A DNA stretch of 64,000 bases from Perilla frutescens (GCA_026008535.1 BRKX01000014.1:51075006-51139005); one strand, 5' to 3'. Positions 35,780-47,869 are shown, counted from the first letter of the stretch. Notes: generated by a model from the letters alone, not told the origin. Numbers and translations: made by a program.

Positions 35780-37677
35780 TCAATTTTGTTCCTCCTCGAT
35801 TTCACACTTTCTTCCTCCTTTTGTAGTCGTTTTCCTGATTACGTTAGTGCCAAATTGGATAGAATAAACTCTAATTAATGAGAGTTCAATAATATGTCAT
35901 TTACAATACATAAATCATTGTAAGAAGTTCATAGTAATAGCATATTTAGTGTTGAACATCAACTTGTGGGACATTCTACACATCATCATATCAATGCTGA
36001 CTTGGCTAACGTGAAGAAACGGAAACAAGAGAAAGGGTGTTAAATAGGCAAACAGATGTGAAGTAGTCCAACAGCTTGGTGCCCCAGTTTTACACACCAA
36101 TTATTTGTGTACATGTGTAGATATTCTAGATGATTGTTCTCTTGTATATATAGAGATATGAACTCAATGTAAATCTTAAGCCAAAATTGCTGCTATGATA
36201 TGAAACAGAAAATCGCCCAGATCTCTATTATGTTTACTCAATTTTAATTTCATTTAGGTAGATAAAATTGTTGGTGCTAGCTGATCAAATAAAATTACCA
36301 AAAATGAAGAAATTTCAATGAAAGGAATGAAAGGGCTTACCAATTTTGCTCCTCCTCTATTTCTCCTTTTTTTCCTTCTTCTTTTTCTGTTGTTGTTTTC
36401 CTGATTACGTTAGTGCCAAATTGGATTAGTACATTGGTCTCGTTAATTACGAGCAAAATTAATTCTACTCATCAAGAGGGGGGGATTATTGATCTAACTC
36501 CAACCAACTATTGATGTTTTATTCTTCACTGATCTCAAAGTTTTCATTTAATTCTTTTCGTGTGCCGTTTCATATCTAACAAATGGGATTTGTCACTGAT
36601 CTACCCTATTTTTGGGGTTAATCAAAGAGGTTCATTACATGAGTTTTAAACTGAAATTTGGATTCAATTTGGAGTAATAGTCCGTTTTATCCCCTTTTAT
36701 CCTCTTTCCCACCTTCAGAAAAAGAAATTCCCCTATTATCATTTGAATTTGTGAAAGGTGACTATCTCAGTTTCATATACAAATTTATATTTATATACAA
36801 TCTTTGTTAGCACAAATATATAATCGGATAACAACTAATTGCATGGAATAAATCTCAATAATCAATTGTTAACTAAAAAATGGAAATTAAAATCATGTGA
36901 AAAGAATGCAGTCTATCGAAAGACATGTCCATGATATATCCTCACACCAATCTCCCAACAATGAAGATACAAAACAAACTTTTTATGCCTTATACTTTAC
37001 ATTTATTTGTCAATTAGAAGACTATTCCGGGTAAAACCTTTTGGATGCATTAATTATTACTGTATGTTTTTGAAATAAAACATTGACTTCAATAACCTTA
37101 ATCAATTTATTCAATTTCAAAGAATATAATATGGTTGAATGAGAATTCAATAATGTCATTTACAATAGAAAATTCATTATGAAAAAATCATAGTAATTGT
37201 TGGTGAAGATCACATAAACTTGTGAAAAATGAAGAAATTCCAATGAAAGAAATGAAAGAGCTTACCAATTTTGTTCCTCCTCTATTTCACCTTTTCTTCC
37301 TTCTTCTTCTTCATCTTCTATTGCCGTTTTCTTGATTAAGTTACTGCCAAATTGGATCATTGAGTTTGTCTGCTTACGAGCAAACTTAATTCTACTCATA
37401 CATATATAAAACTAAACAAAAAGCTAAGGAAAAGGGGGAATTATTGATCTTGCTACAACCAACTCTTGATGTTATATTCATTCAATATTTACAAAACCTG
37501 AATTTCATTGTAGTGCTTAGATTGTTTAGTAATTTAACATATCCAATTTTGAACAGAGTCTCATCCAAAAATTAAACCTCATGAGAAGATGATGAAGAAT
37601 TGTCTGCAAAACAATTAATTTAGAATGTTAGGTATTTTTTACCTTTGCTCCCCCACTTCTTTCTTTTGTTGTTTTTC
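35780..37677 (-). CDS. NLR-B micro-exon tail (4 exons, acceptor mutated)
   Basis: Exons 37643-37677 (EKQQKKEVGEQ), 37266-37331, 36341-36400 (KTTTEKEEGKKGEIEEEQN) and 35780-35834 (stop shared with A and C2). The acceptor before the second exon reads TCAAG instead of TCAGG (change at 37332). Use of the shifted AG brings TAG into frame after four codons. The other three exons keep good signals and open frames. Confidence 0.6.
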
Positions 37678-40600
37678 CTGATTAAAATAGTGAAGGGGTC
37701 AGTTTAGGAGGAAAACATAATTGTGCCATGCATCAAATAATAAAAGGTAAGGAAGATTATATTATTTGATGACCCAATCAATTATTGATGTCATATTCTT
37801 GACTGCAGCCACACCATCTTCTTAATCGAATCGAAAATATGAGAAATGTGAGAGTCTCAAGAATTACTAAAACATGAATACACAATTATTCCTAAGGTTT
37901 CTAACTTCTATCACATACATTCTGTTTAGACCAACAAGGGGAACAAGTAGACACAATTTAGTAGCTATCAAAGAATATAATCAATGGTTCACTAATAACA
38001 AAATACAATAATAATATAATCCTTTTTTTTTAAAAAAAATGTCATGACATTTAGCTAATTAGAATTTGATGACGGTTAAATATTTTAACAAATGTGATGA
38101 AGTGACTTTTCTGGTACCTTAAATCTCACGTGGCATGCAAGATAATTCAACGTTTTGTTATGGAATCTATTTGTTATATCCATGTCGGACCCAAGAATGC
38201 ACTACATGGAATTTTAGGTGTCTAAAATATCAATTTGGAACATATTCATTAAAATGTTGAAACATTGGGCATTAAATTTAAACAATCTAAACGTTGGGGC
38301 ATTTTTTAAAAAATGTTCAATTGTTGAGCCATAATATGATATTTACCAAATATATATATATATAATATTTATCTAAAAAGAAAATTAAAAAAAAAAACAA
38401 ATACACATGTATAGAAGCATAATGATGTAAAATGTTTATAACTAGACTTCTACTTACCATTGATTTGACCCTAGGTAGTTGCGTTGCATTCTTAGCTCCT
38501 TTACCTCTCTGAAGTTGAGCAGATCTCGAGCTATTGAAGATGAAAGTAGGCTCTTGTTGCCAATAAACAATACTTTGCAGCTTCGAGCAGTTTACGATTT
38601 TCACTTGAGCTAGCAGAGGGCATTCAATGCGTTCAATTGCTTTACAGAAATTCGTGAGCGTCGGAAGAAATGACAGACTCAGGAACTTCAACTTGGGGAA
38701 TTCTTGGGCATGAATACTCTTTTCTTCATTCCACAAAAATACTTGTTCCATCGATTCACAACTTTCAATCTCGAGCCTTTCTAGATGTAAAAGACATGAA
38801 CCCTTTGCCATCATTGATAATGAAAATAAATGGAGTAGCCCATCACATCCATAAATACATATGGAAGAAATCTGATTGAAAATCGAGACAACATTCTTTT
38901 TATATAGGCCACTTCTAATCTTCCACAAATGTTTTAGTGCCTGCATGAATTGAGGTCTTAATTATGTGAGATTCTTGAAAGAAGTGGATCGTGTTCGGCC
39001 ATCAAATTCGATAGTCGTAACATTCACCAATATCTTGTAAAATATGCATTTTTCAAAGAGAAATAACTAATACTAAAACATACCTTGTCTGGTTTGCAAA
39101 ACAAATGTGTAGAATCATCATCATGAACAAGATTTTCCAGCAGTGGGCACCTTGAGATTCTCATTTCAACTAGCAAAGGGAATTTAAAGCTTTCCGTTCC
39201 ATCACAGAAACTCGTTAGCATCGGCAGAGAATCTAGTTTCAGGACCTTCAGTTTCGGGAATACAAGTGGGATATGAACACTCGTTTGGTTTTCTTCCTCA
39301 TTCCACAAAAATACTTGTTCCATCATTTCACAATTTCCAATGACAAGCCTTTCTAGTTGTAACAGACATGAACCCCTTCGCATCATTGGCAATGAAAATA
39401 AATTGCATAGCCTATGACATTCATAAATATATATGCTGGAAAGCTTATTGAAAATTGAGACGTCATTCATTTGAGATGGACTGCTGCTGATCTTCCACAA
39501 ATGCTTGAGTGCCGGCAGCGATTTAAGTCTTAATTCATTCAGATGCTGCGGGCCATCAATTTCCCATATCTCTACTAACTCCTTAATGTTGACAAGACAC
39601 AGATCCTCTAAGAGAGGGAAAGGAGTATCAATAGTCGTCATACTCATCAATTCCTTCTCCATCGAACAATCTGTGAAAGTCAGAACCTTTATGCAACGGA
39701 AAAGATTAGCAATAGTTGCCATGTTCATCAATTTCGTCCCCATCGGAAACTCTCTGAAAGTGAGGCACCGCATGCTCTCAGCTACTCCAAAATCTGAACT
39801 TGCCTCATCATCTAAAGACATGTATTCAACACATTCTTGAATCCTGTTTCTTCTCAAAGTAATATTTCCTTGCAACTTGAGCTCCATTTTCTCCTCAACC
39901 TTTGTCAACTAGAATATCAACCAAATTCACATTCCTTTAATAAGACGCAAATACAGTTGTAGCAATACAAGAATATAAAGATATAGCAGAACAGCCAATA
40001 GAAGAAATACTATTTATGCGAGAAAATGAAAACTTAAAAAATAAAATGCTACCGATCGAGAAGGATGCCAAAATTGAGAGAAATAAATTCCTCTTTTTTT
40101 TTTTTAATTAAGTAGCTAGAATTTTATTCGTACGTGCCTTCCCATGCTTGAATAGTAACTCTAATAAAATAAATAAAAATAAGTGCAGTTTACATTAAAT
40201 TTTAATTTATAGTAATCTTTTTATTATTTTCAGTAATTTTTTTGAATTAATTATCGGCCAATTTTTCTTTTTAAATAATATGATTATTAGTGAGAAAATA
40301 TAATGAAGAATAGCAAAAATATTTATTCCTAAATAACACTATCGTTTGTTTTGTAATTATCTTCCAAAACTTCAGTGAAATATTATTTACACAAATTTTA
40401 ACAAATCAAATATAAAAAAACAATCCAAATTGTATAATGACATAACAGAAAGCACAACAAATAAAAGTAGGAAGATCCAATTCATGAAAATTTATGGGTA
40501 CGTATGGATCATATTTTAAAGAGAGTGAAATTAAAAAACTATTATGAGTACATACCTCGTTATCAGGTTCGCAAAACAAATGTATATTATGACCATGATC

Positions 40601-43600
40601 ATCTGGAGGCCAATCAGTAGGAACAAAATTTTCGAGCAGTGGGCACCTTGAGATTCTCTTTCGATCTAGCAAAGGGAATTCAATTTTTTTGGTTCCTTTA
40701 CAGAAACTCGTTAGCTTCGGCAGAGAATCTAGGACTAGGACCTTCAATTTTGGAATTTGAAAATTGCTTTGGTTTTCTCCTTCGTTCCAAAAGAATACAT
40801 ATTCAATCATGTCAAAACTTTCGATCACAAGCTCTTCCAGTTGTAAGAGATATGAATTTGTTTCCGTCACAGGCAATGAAAATAAATTGCATAGCTTATG
40901 ACATCCATAAATATATATGCAGGAAAGCTTATTGAAAATCGAGACAACTTGAGATGGCCACAAATGCTTTAGTGCCGGCAAGAACTCGAGGCTTAATTCT
41001 TTGAGATTTTGGAAAGAATTGGCGCCATCAATATCCCATATCTCCTCTAACTCGGTAAGCTTTAAAAGCCTCAGAACTTCCAAACGAGGGAAAAGGGTAT
41101 CCATAGTTGTCACACTCACCAATTTCGTCCCCCTCGAACACTCTCTAAAAGTCAGCCAACGCATGTTCTGAACTTCCCGAACATCCGAATTTGTATAAGC
41201 ATTTCCTTCCAATGACAAATATTCAGCATTCCTAAAAGGTTGATTGTTCCAGATATCCATTTTCACCTGCAGTGTCGTCAAGTAGAATATCGATCACATT
41301 GGCATTCATTTACGGAAAAATAAGCATTTTTTCAAAGAGAAATAAAGAAGCAATATTGATGCATACCTTGTCTGGTTCAAAAAACAAATTCATAGAAAAA
41401 ACTTTTTCCTTCAGTAGAGGGCAGTCCTTGAGTTGTATTTGAGTTAACTGAGGGAATTCAAAGCTTTCGATTCCTTTACACAGACTTGTGAGCTTCGGCA
41501 AAGATTTTAGGCTAAGAGACTTCAATTCTGAGAATACTAGTGTGGAATCAATATTCCTTTGCTTATCTTCCTCATTCCACCAGAAAATGTGTTCTATCAT
41601 TTCACAACTTTCAATCACAAGCCTTTCTAACTGTAAAATACGTGAGCTTGTCATCATTGACAATGGAAATAAATTGAATAGCCGGTCACATCCATAAATA
41701 TATATGCAGGAAAGCTGATTGAAAATTGAGACGCCATTCAATTTAGATGGACCGCTACTAATCTGCCACAAATGCTTCAGTGACGACAGGGATTTGAGTC
41801 TTAACTCATTGAGATTCTTTGGGCCATGACCATCAATATCCCATATCTCTTCTAAATCTGTAATGTTTACAAGACACAGAACCTCTAAGAGAGGGAAAAC
41901 AGTAGTAATAGTAGCCAAATTCATCGAAAACTCTCTTAAAGTGAGGCACCACATGCTCTGAGCTACTCCAAAATCTAAACTTGTTGAACCATCCCCTTCT
42001 AAAGACATATATTCAACACATTCTTGAATCCTGTTTCTTCCCAAACTCATATTTCCTTGCAACTTGAGTTTCATATTTTCCTGCACCCTCGTCAAGTAGA
42101 TTATCGATCACATTCACATTCCTTTAATCAGATGCAAATAGAAGAAACACTATTTATATATTTCAATTGTCGTACAAATGACAAGAAAATGAAAACTCGA
42201 AATATCAAATCTAATTTTAACAAATCAAAGTATAAAGAACTAATTCTAACATAAATAAGTATACAAAAATCAAAATTTTATAATGGCATAAATGAAAGTA
42301 CAACAAATTAATAAAACTGAAAGAGATCCATATCATGAAAATTTAAGGGCGCGGTTTTTTTTAATGAAGAGAGTAAAAAAACTAATATCAGTACGTACCT
42401 TATTATCCGGTTTGCAAAACAAATGTGTATAATCATCATCATGATCTTCCGGAGACCAATCGGTACAAACAAAATTTTTGAGCAGTGGGCACCTTGAGAT
42501 TCTCTTTTGATTTAGCAAAGGGAATTCAAAACTTTCGGTTCCTTTACAGAAACTCGTAAGCTTCGGCAGAGAATCTAGGATTAGGATCTTCAATTTTGGG
42601 ATATGAATATTGCTTTGGTTTTCTCCTTCATTCCAAATGAATACTTGTTCCATTCTATCACAACTTTCAATCACAAGCTCTTCCAGTTGTAAAAGGCATG
42701 AACTCATAAAAGTCACTGACAGTGAAAATAAATTGCACAGCTCATGGCATCCATAAATATACAAGGAGGAAAGTTTATTGAAAATCGAGACAATAGTCAT
42801 TTGAGATGAACTACTACTCTCCCACAAATTTTTTAGTGCCGGCAAGAATTCGAGTCTTAATCCTTTAAGATTCTCGAAAGAATGGGATGGTATGGGGCCA
42901 TTAATATCCCATATCTCCTCTAACTCCGTAAGCTTTACAAGCCTCAGAACCTCTAAGTGAGGGAAAAGAGTATCCATAGTTGTCACATTCACCAATTTCT
43001 TCCCCGTCGAAAACTCTCGAAGAGTCAGCCAACGAATGTTCTGAACTATCCGGAAATCCAAATTTCTATGAGCATCTCCTTCTAATGACAAATATTCAGC
43101 ATTCATAAAGGGTTGATTTTTCCAGCGCTCCATTTTCTCCTGCAGCGTCGTGAAGTAGAATATCCATCACATTCACATTCATTTATGGGAAAATATGCAT
43201 TTTTACAAAGAGAAATAAATGACTAATTAATATTGATGCATACCTTGTCTGGTTCACAAAACAAATTAACAGAAACAGCATTTTGCAACAGTAGTGGGCA
43301 GTCCTTGACTTGTATTTGAGCTAGCTGTGGGAATTCAAAGCTTTCGATTCTTTTATACACATCGGAGAGCTTCGGTAAAGATTTTAGGCTCAGGGACTTC
43401 AATTTTGAGAATACTGGTGTGGTATCAATATTCCTTTGGTCATCTTCTTCATTCCACAAAAACACTTGCTCCATCATCTCACATTCCTCAATTGATAGAA
43501 TTTGGAGACGTGCAAGGCAATCATGTCCTGCAATTGACAACTGGCCTAGATTGTGTAGGCGGGGACAACGGCTGATTTCAATGGAAGAAAGGTTGGTGAA

Positions 43601-46060
43601 AACTGAAACATAATAGTTCATCCATAATTGTTTTAGTGTCGGCAAGTCTCTGAGTGATAATTCCTTGAGATTCTGGAATGAATTGGATGGAATTGGACCG
43701 TCCCATATCTCTTCTAACTCAGGAAGAGAGAAAAGACTCAGATGCTCTATGGAAGGGAACACAGTAGCATCATCCATTGATGTTCTCCCAAGATTCTTCA
43801 TTGTCTCACACTCACCCAAATCCAACCACCTTATGTTTTCACATTTTGCCAAGTAGTCCACATTCTTTGCACCATTTCCTGTTAAATGTAGACATTCGGT
43901 ATCAGGTAGGAGCCGCATCTCAATCCAATCTCCTAAACAAGTTTCTACCTCCAACTGTAGAGACAATTTTTTGTTGCCCCATTTAGGGATAATATGACGA
44001 CCAGCTGCAGGAAATCTGATGTGAAATCTCTCCAACTTTGATGAGAGGTGTATGTTTTCGGCTGCATGATCATCTATATCAATCTCCAAGCACCTCAAAT
44101 TGATCAAGGCCTCCAGCTCTCTCAGCTTTGCATTCTCTCTTTCTGTGCTATCTGATGCTTCCCATTTGTTGAAGCTCCCCATCATCTTCAACTCCTCCAA
44201 CCGAGCTAGACTTGATATGATTCCTCTCCCTATTCTTTCCAGATTTCCACACCCCGTAAGATCTAACAATTTCATGTAATTTAATCTCTTTATCTCCGGT
44301 GGTAACTCTTTAATCGAATCACAATCACGACAAATGAGAATCTCAAGATTTACCAATTCCCCAATAACTGATAATGTCTCCAATTCCTGACATGAATGCA
44401 ACATCAAAGAGTTGAGATTTTTTAGTGATGGTGTTGCGTGTGCCAGTGACGTGAATGAGTAGAACTCAATGCACAACACGCGGAGATCTTTAATCCCTTC
44501 AACAAAGTATTTGTCGAATTTGATTTCTTCTGAATTACGAGTCAAGAAGAGAAGACGCAAGTTTGTAGGAAGCTTAGTTCTTCCTCCGCCTTGCTGAAAA
44601 GAAGAGGAAAGCCAAGTGCAATCATTATGACCAATATATCCTTCCTCTTTAGCGATGAATATGCAAACATCACGAACTACATCATGCATTCGAACACAAT
44701 CTTCTTCATCGCTATCTAACAACAAAGACCGACGTTTAAGCATCTTAGTCAATGTGCGCATCCAATCCCTTGCTTCTTCCATGTCTCCTTCAAATACACC
44801 TAACCCCATAGAGAAATAAGTCAGCTTCTCTAGAGGAATATCATCATCTTCACCAAACAAACAACAAAGTAAGAATACGAATTTGGCATGGTTAGAGCCT
44901 AAGGAATCATAACTTAATTTTAGGGGATTGTAAACTTCTGCGATAAAATTTGGGATATCCGGATCACATTGTCTCAATTGACGTAGTGCATCTTTCTCAT
45001 CTTTTAGCGCCGCACCAACAGTTATAAGAGCAATTGGCAATCCTGCGCACTCTTTCACAACTTGTTTTACTAAAGAATTCAACTTAGTATCATTCACACA
45101 TGTGCCAGCTCTCTCTCTAAATAGAAACCATGCATCTTCCTCATATAAGACTTTCATTCCAAAAACCTTTTCAACATTCATTGCACTCAAAACATCACGA
45201 TTTCGAGATGTTAATAGGATTGTACAGGCTTTGCAACCACAAGGTATTCCTAATTCCTCTAGCTCAAATGTTTCCCAAACATCATCCAAAACTAGGAGAA
45301 TTCTCTTCGTGTTTGCAGTTAGTCTCAAATGTAATTTTTGTGCCCTACTAGCCATCGAAGTTTCCCCTTTCAGATCCAAACCTAATGATCCAGCAATCTC
45401 ATCTTGGATTTTCAACTTCTCTACTGGTTGGCTGACCACTGCCATCACAACTTCTTGGAATAAATGCTCCCCCGATGCTCTGTTCATGATCATTTTGGCC
45501 ATGGTAGTCTTTCCTAGACCTCCCATCCCACATATCCCCATCATATTCACACCTCCATCTCTCAAACTTGTCATGATATCTTCTTCAATTTGCTTTCTTG
45601 ACCTGAATTCATATGCTATTCCTAACGGAACTGCTTCGGCTGCTGCTGAAGGTCCTGGGTGGGATATAGCATCGAACTTGCACTGGCCTCGAAGCTCTTC
45701 CATATGATCAGTTGTTTTCTTACCTCTCTTACTAAGAGAAAAACGAGCTCCAAGCTTCAAACAACCACTTCCTACATCAGTAGCTTCATTCAAAATTCCA
45801 TTCACTTCGTCTCTGATTTTGTTCGAATTTGTTAACCAAGTATCAACTGCAGGCACAATCACTTGTACATCATCTCTTGCTCTATTAACTTCCCCCTGTA
45901 ATCCTTTTGTTGCATCGTCGAGTTTTTCAGCTTCATCTTTGAGAGTAGCGATGTTGGTAGTGAAGCAACAGAGATAATTGAATTGGCTTTTGACTGGTGC
46001 ACCAACCAATCTCACTACTTCTTGAGCTCGTCCAAGAAAACCTGCCACGAGTTCTGCCAT
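35780..46060 (-). CDS. NLR-B: long CC-NBS-LRR resistance gene
   Basis: Ten-exon minus-strand model: 43244-46060, 42399-43139, 41367-42080, 40556-41266, 39084-39893, 38458-38940, 37643-37677, 37266-37331, 36341-36400, 35780-35834. The six long exons are open, divisible by three and phase 0, giving 2092 codons, far longer than the usual 850-1400 residues of a CNL, owing to LRR exon duplication. It encodes a cytoplasmic immune receptor with coiled-coil, NB-ARC and extended LRR. The acceptor of the second micro-exon has changed (TCAG to TCAA). Splicing one base further would give Arg-Lys-Arg-Gln and a stop, for a product of about 2107 residues. It is the best candidate for a working receptor here. 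It has the CT-rich leader module directly upstream. Confidence 0.78.
35950..36252. mobile_element. Solo LTR (303 bp) with 5-bp target duplication
   Basis: Begins TGTTGAACATCAACTTGTGG and ends AATTTCA, with TG..CA termini, flanked on both sides by TTTAG (35945-35949 and 36253-36257). The two paralogous flanks (near 13810 and 54330) read straight through CATATTTAGGTAGATAAAAT and so preserve the empty site. A TATATATAGAG element lies inside. Size and start suggest Ty1/copia. Confidence 0.9.
38458..38940 (-). CDS. NLR-B exon 6: 5'-shortened LRR exon
   Basis: 161 codons starting at ATGCAG|GCACTAAAACAT. The sequence upstream still resembles the W-type exon but has an in-frame TAA in NLT-stop-LRPQF, and its original acceptor region is gone. 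The internal GCAG gives a phase-0 exon that avoids the stop. NLR-C2 exon 3 uses the equivalent GCAG. Ends LPRVKSM|GTAAGT. Confidence 0.75.
39084..39893 (-). CDS. NLR-B exon 5: LRR exon, Q-type
   Basis: 270 codons; the acceptor is TTGAG|GAG where paralogues have TTCAG, still AG; donor GACAAG|GTATGT. Starts EKMELKLQGNITLRRNRIQE. Contains an extra LRR (RCIKVLTFTDCSMEKELMSM) compared with exon 3, similar to the extra unit in NLR-A exon 2. Confidence 0.88.
40556..41266 (-). CDS. NLR-B exon 4: LRR exon, W-type
   Basis: 237 codons; acceptor CTGCAG|GTG, donor AACGAG|GTATGT. Starts VKMDIWNNQPFRNAEYLSLE. Lacks about 8 residues in the LKHLWPSQVVSIF region relative to exon 2. Confidence 0.9.
41367..42080 (-). 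CDS. NLR-B exon 3: LRR exon, Q-type
   Basis: 238 codons; acceptor GTGCAG|GAA, donor GACAAG|GTATGC. Starts ENMKLKLQGNMSLGRNRIQE, the second exon type, shared with exon 5, NLR-A exon 2 and NLR-C2 exon 2. Its last third resembles the end of NLR-B exon 1 (FCEPDK against FFEPDK). Confidence 0.9.
42399..43139 (-). CDS. NLR-B exon 2: LRR exon, W-type
   Basis: 247 codons; acceptor TGCAG|GAG, donor AATAAG|GTACGT. Starts EKMERWKNQPFMNAEYLSLE. Related to exons 4 and 6 and to NLR-A exon 3. Its end LFCKPDNK resembles the end of NLR-A exon 1. Confidence 0.9.
43244..46060 (-). CDS. NLR-B exon 1: CC-NB-ARC-LRR
   Basis: 939 codons. The start MAELVAGFLGRAQEVV matches that of NLR-C1; an upstream in-frame ATG (46096) is less likely. 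Coiled-coil about 1-155; P-loop GMGGLGKTT about 178-186; kinase-2 LLVLDDVWE; RNBS-B CTILLTSRN; GLPIAL; RNBS-D FLLCCLFGED; MHD about 458-460. A five-residue gap after ALKDEKDA, relative to NLR-A, lies between GLPI and RNBS-D. LRRs follow to the donor after FCEPDK. The motif set is complete for nucleotide binding. Confidence 0.94.
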
Positions 46061-46210
46061 TATAAATCCTACAAGTGGAAGAACTAACATTTTCAACGAT
46101 TAAGTGGAAAACATAATTGCAACCTTGCACGCGAAAATCCTCAAATCAAAGCCAGCTCTTCAAGTATTCGCAGCGGGAGCCTTTATGTTTCGACTTAGCT
46201 AGGCCAGCAC

Positions 46211-46243
<33 letters not shown>

Positions 46244-46390
46244 TGTGAGGGAAGAGACACAGTGAGTTACAGAGAAGAGAGGGGAAATGAGAGAAAGTTT
46301 GGGTAGGTGAGTGAAACGTAGTAATGAAGTGCGTGTGTGTGTGTGAGAGAGAGAGTGTGTGTGTTAGCAGTATGCAATAACTATCCAATC
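46061..46390 (-). promoter_or_regulatory. NLR-B leader/promoter module with possible uORF
   Basis: Directly upstream of the NLR-B ATG. In gene orientation: a CT/TA-rich tract (complement of 46207-46240), then CATAAAGGCTCCCGC, then TTTTCGCGTGCAAGG and AAAATGTTAGTTC. An 80-codon upstream ORF (46146-46388) ends GSRCEYLKSWL about 85 nt before the NLR start. Two of the other leader copies end in a similar peptide. CT-rich stretches near the start are common in plant 5' UTRs. The transcription start is unknown. Confidence 0.45.
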
Positions 46391-46462
46391 AACAACAGTC
46401 CTCTGTCTTCAAATCGGAGAAAAAAATGGGTGGGATCCCTCGTGGTCAAATAAAGATGTTAT

Positions 46463-46610
46463 GGGAAATTCTACCCTACGTGTGGGGTACTATCCCAACA
46501 ACTAATACATTTTAATAATATTTAATTGTCTATCACACACACTTTTTATAATTTTTAAATAATGTATTACATGTTGGGGTAATACCCAAACATGTAGGGT
46601 AGAATTTTCC
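46463..46610. mobile_element. MITE, 148 bp, GGGAAATTCTACCCTAC family
   Basis: Termini GGGAAATTCTACCCTACGTG and the complement of CATGTAGGGTAGAATTTTCC form arms of about 45 bp. Non-coding. First of three neighbouring small MITEs. Confidence 0.75.
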
Positions 46611-46679
46611 AGATCTTAGATCTGTCTTATTTAAGAGATTTATTAGACTGTCTCATTGGAATATGTCTCTATTCAAACT

Positions 46680-47020
46680 AAACTATTAAACTAAACTCTA
46701 CTAATTTTAGCTCAATTTAATTAAGTTTGCACGCCGAAGGCCTCAAATCAAAGCCAACTCCTCAAGTTTTCGCGGAGGGAACCTTTATGTTTCGACCAAG
46801 CTAGCCCATTGTATAAGCAGAGAGAGAGAGAAGATATAGAAAAGTGAGTAGAGAAAAAAGGGAGGAATTGGGACGGGTAGGTGAGAGAGAGAGAGAGAGA
46901 GAGAAGATATAGAAAAGTGAGTGGAGAAGAGAGACAGTGAGTAGAGAAGAGGGAGGAATTAAGAGAGGTTCGGGTAGGTGAGTGAATAGAGAGAGAGACG
47001 AGAGCGCAGAACAACTATGT
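46680..47020 (-). repeat. Orphan NLR leader/promoter module 4
   Basis: Contains AAAGCCAACTCCTCAAGTTT, the AACCTTTATGTTTCG block and two GA-rich tracts, as in the NLR-B leader 600 bp away. Its minus-strand ORF ends GSLRENLRSWL, like that of NLR-B. No NLR coding exon is attached. Confidence 0.65.
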
Positions 47021-47137
47021 GTAGATATATATCAATAGATATATATCTATTGATATATCATAATCTTAACGTGAAAAGTAATACCCATACATGCGTTAGA
47101 ATTTCCCCTAATGGTCTGCCAAAAACGAAACTTTATT

Positions 47138-47310
47138 GGTGAAATTTTACCCTCCCACATGGGGTACTACACTCACCCCATGAGAATCATGAGATGTGGA
47201 ATTTATTTTTTAAATAATGAAATGTAGACTTATAATTGTATTTATTTATTCTACATGTCAAGATCCCGATGAGATAAGGGTAATACCCCGTGGGAGTGTA
47301 GAATTTCCCC
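47138..47310. mobile_element. MITE, about 173 bp
   Basis: Ends GGTGAAATTTTACCCTCCCA and the complement of GGGAGTGTAGAATTTCCCC are inverted repeats of about 30 bp. The termini resemble those of the 46463 element, suggesting one family. Confidence 0.7.
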
Positions 47311-47349
47311 TTTATCGGGTATTGTGTTCAATTGTGCAGGTTTGAATGC

Positions 47350-47514
47350 GGAGAAATTCTATGACGCATCACATGTAGTGTGTCATGTGTTATAATAGAT
47401 TTAATGTGGCACTTGCATGTGTCATAATAGATTTACTATGACATATGGAAGTGTCCCATTAGGTCTATTGTGACACATGACACACTACGTCCTTACGCGT
47501 CATAAAATTTCTCT
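47350..47514. mobile_element. MITE, about 165 bp
   Basis: Ends GGAGAAATTCTATGACGC and the complement of GCGTCATAAAATTTCTCT, arms of about 50 bp containing GTAGTGTGTCATGTG. Third related small MITE between the NLR-B leader and the next flank block. Confidence 0.75.
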
Positions 47515-47869
47515 TGAATTGAATGTATGCAAGGGTACACTGTTCCAGCATTTGGAAATTAATATAAAAGAACTAAAGAAGTACAATAATCGTAAAGTAA
47601 TCAAAGGAAATTTTTCCACTCTAAATCATGCTCTCACTTTCTTTTTAATTCTTTATTCATCCCGAATACTTATCATGATTCTATGAATGGAAAACAACCC
47701 GAAATCATTTTTAATGATCAATGTTAAGCAGTGATGAATGCCATAAAAACAGTGTTCCCAAAAGCTCATGATTATGAAGAATATTAAAAAAATATTGTGC
47801 CCATTTGCCACGCGGCAATATTTATATGGCAGTGCAAGTACCAAACATATATATAACAGTATGTTATCT

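Larger units (their letters stand above)
34980..37960. repeat. NLR 3'-flank block, NLR-B copy
   Basis: Homologous to 12720-15590 and 53240-55780. All contain the possible 3' UTR block, the micro-exons and the intervening introns in the same order, so the flank duplicated together with each NLR unit. This copy carries a solo LTR that the others lack. Confidence 0.85.

Noticed and set aside
45102..45707. A 201-codon plus-strand ORF
   Set aside because: It is antisense to the NB-ARC part of NLR-B. Parallel ORFs opposite A and C1 reflect conserved NLR sequence, not separate genes.
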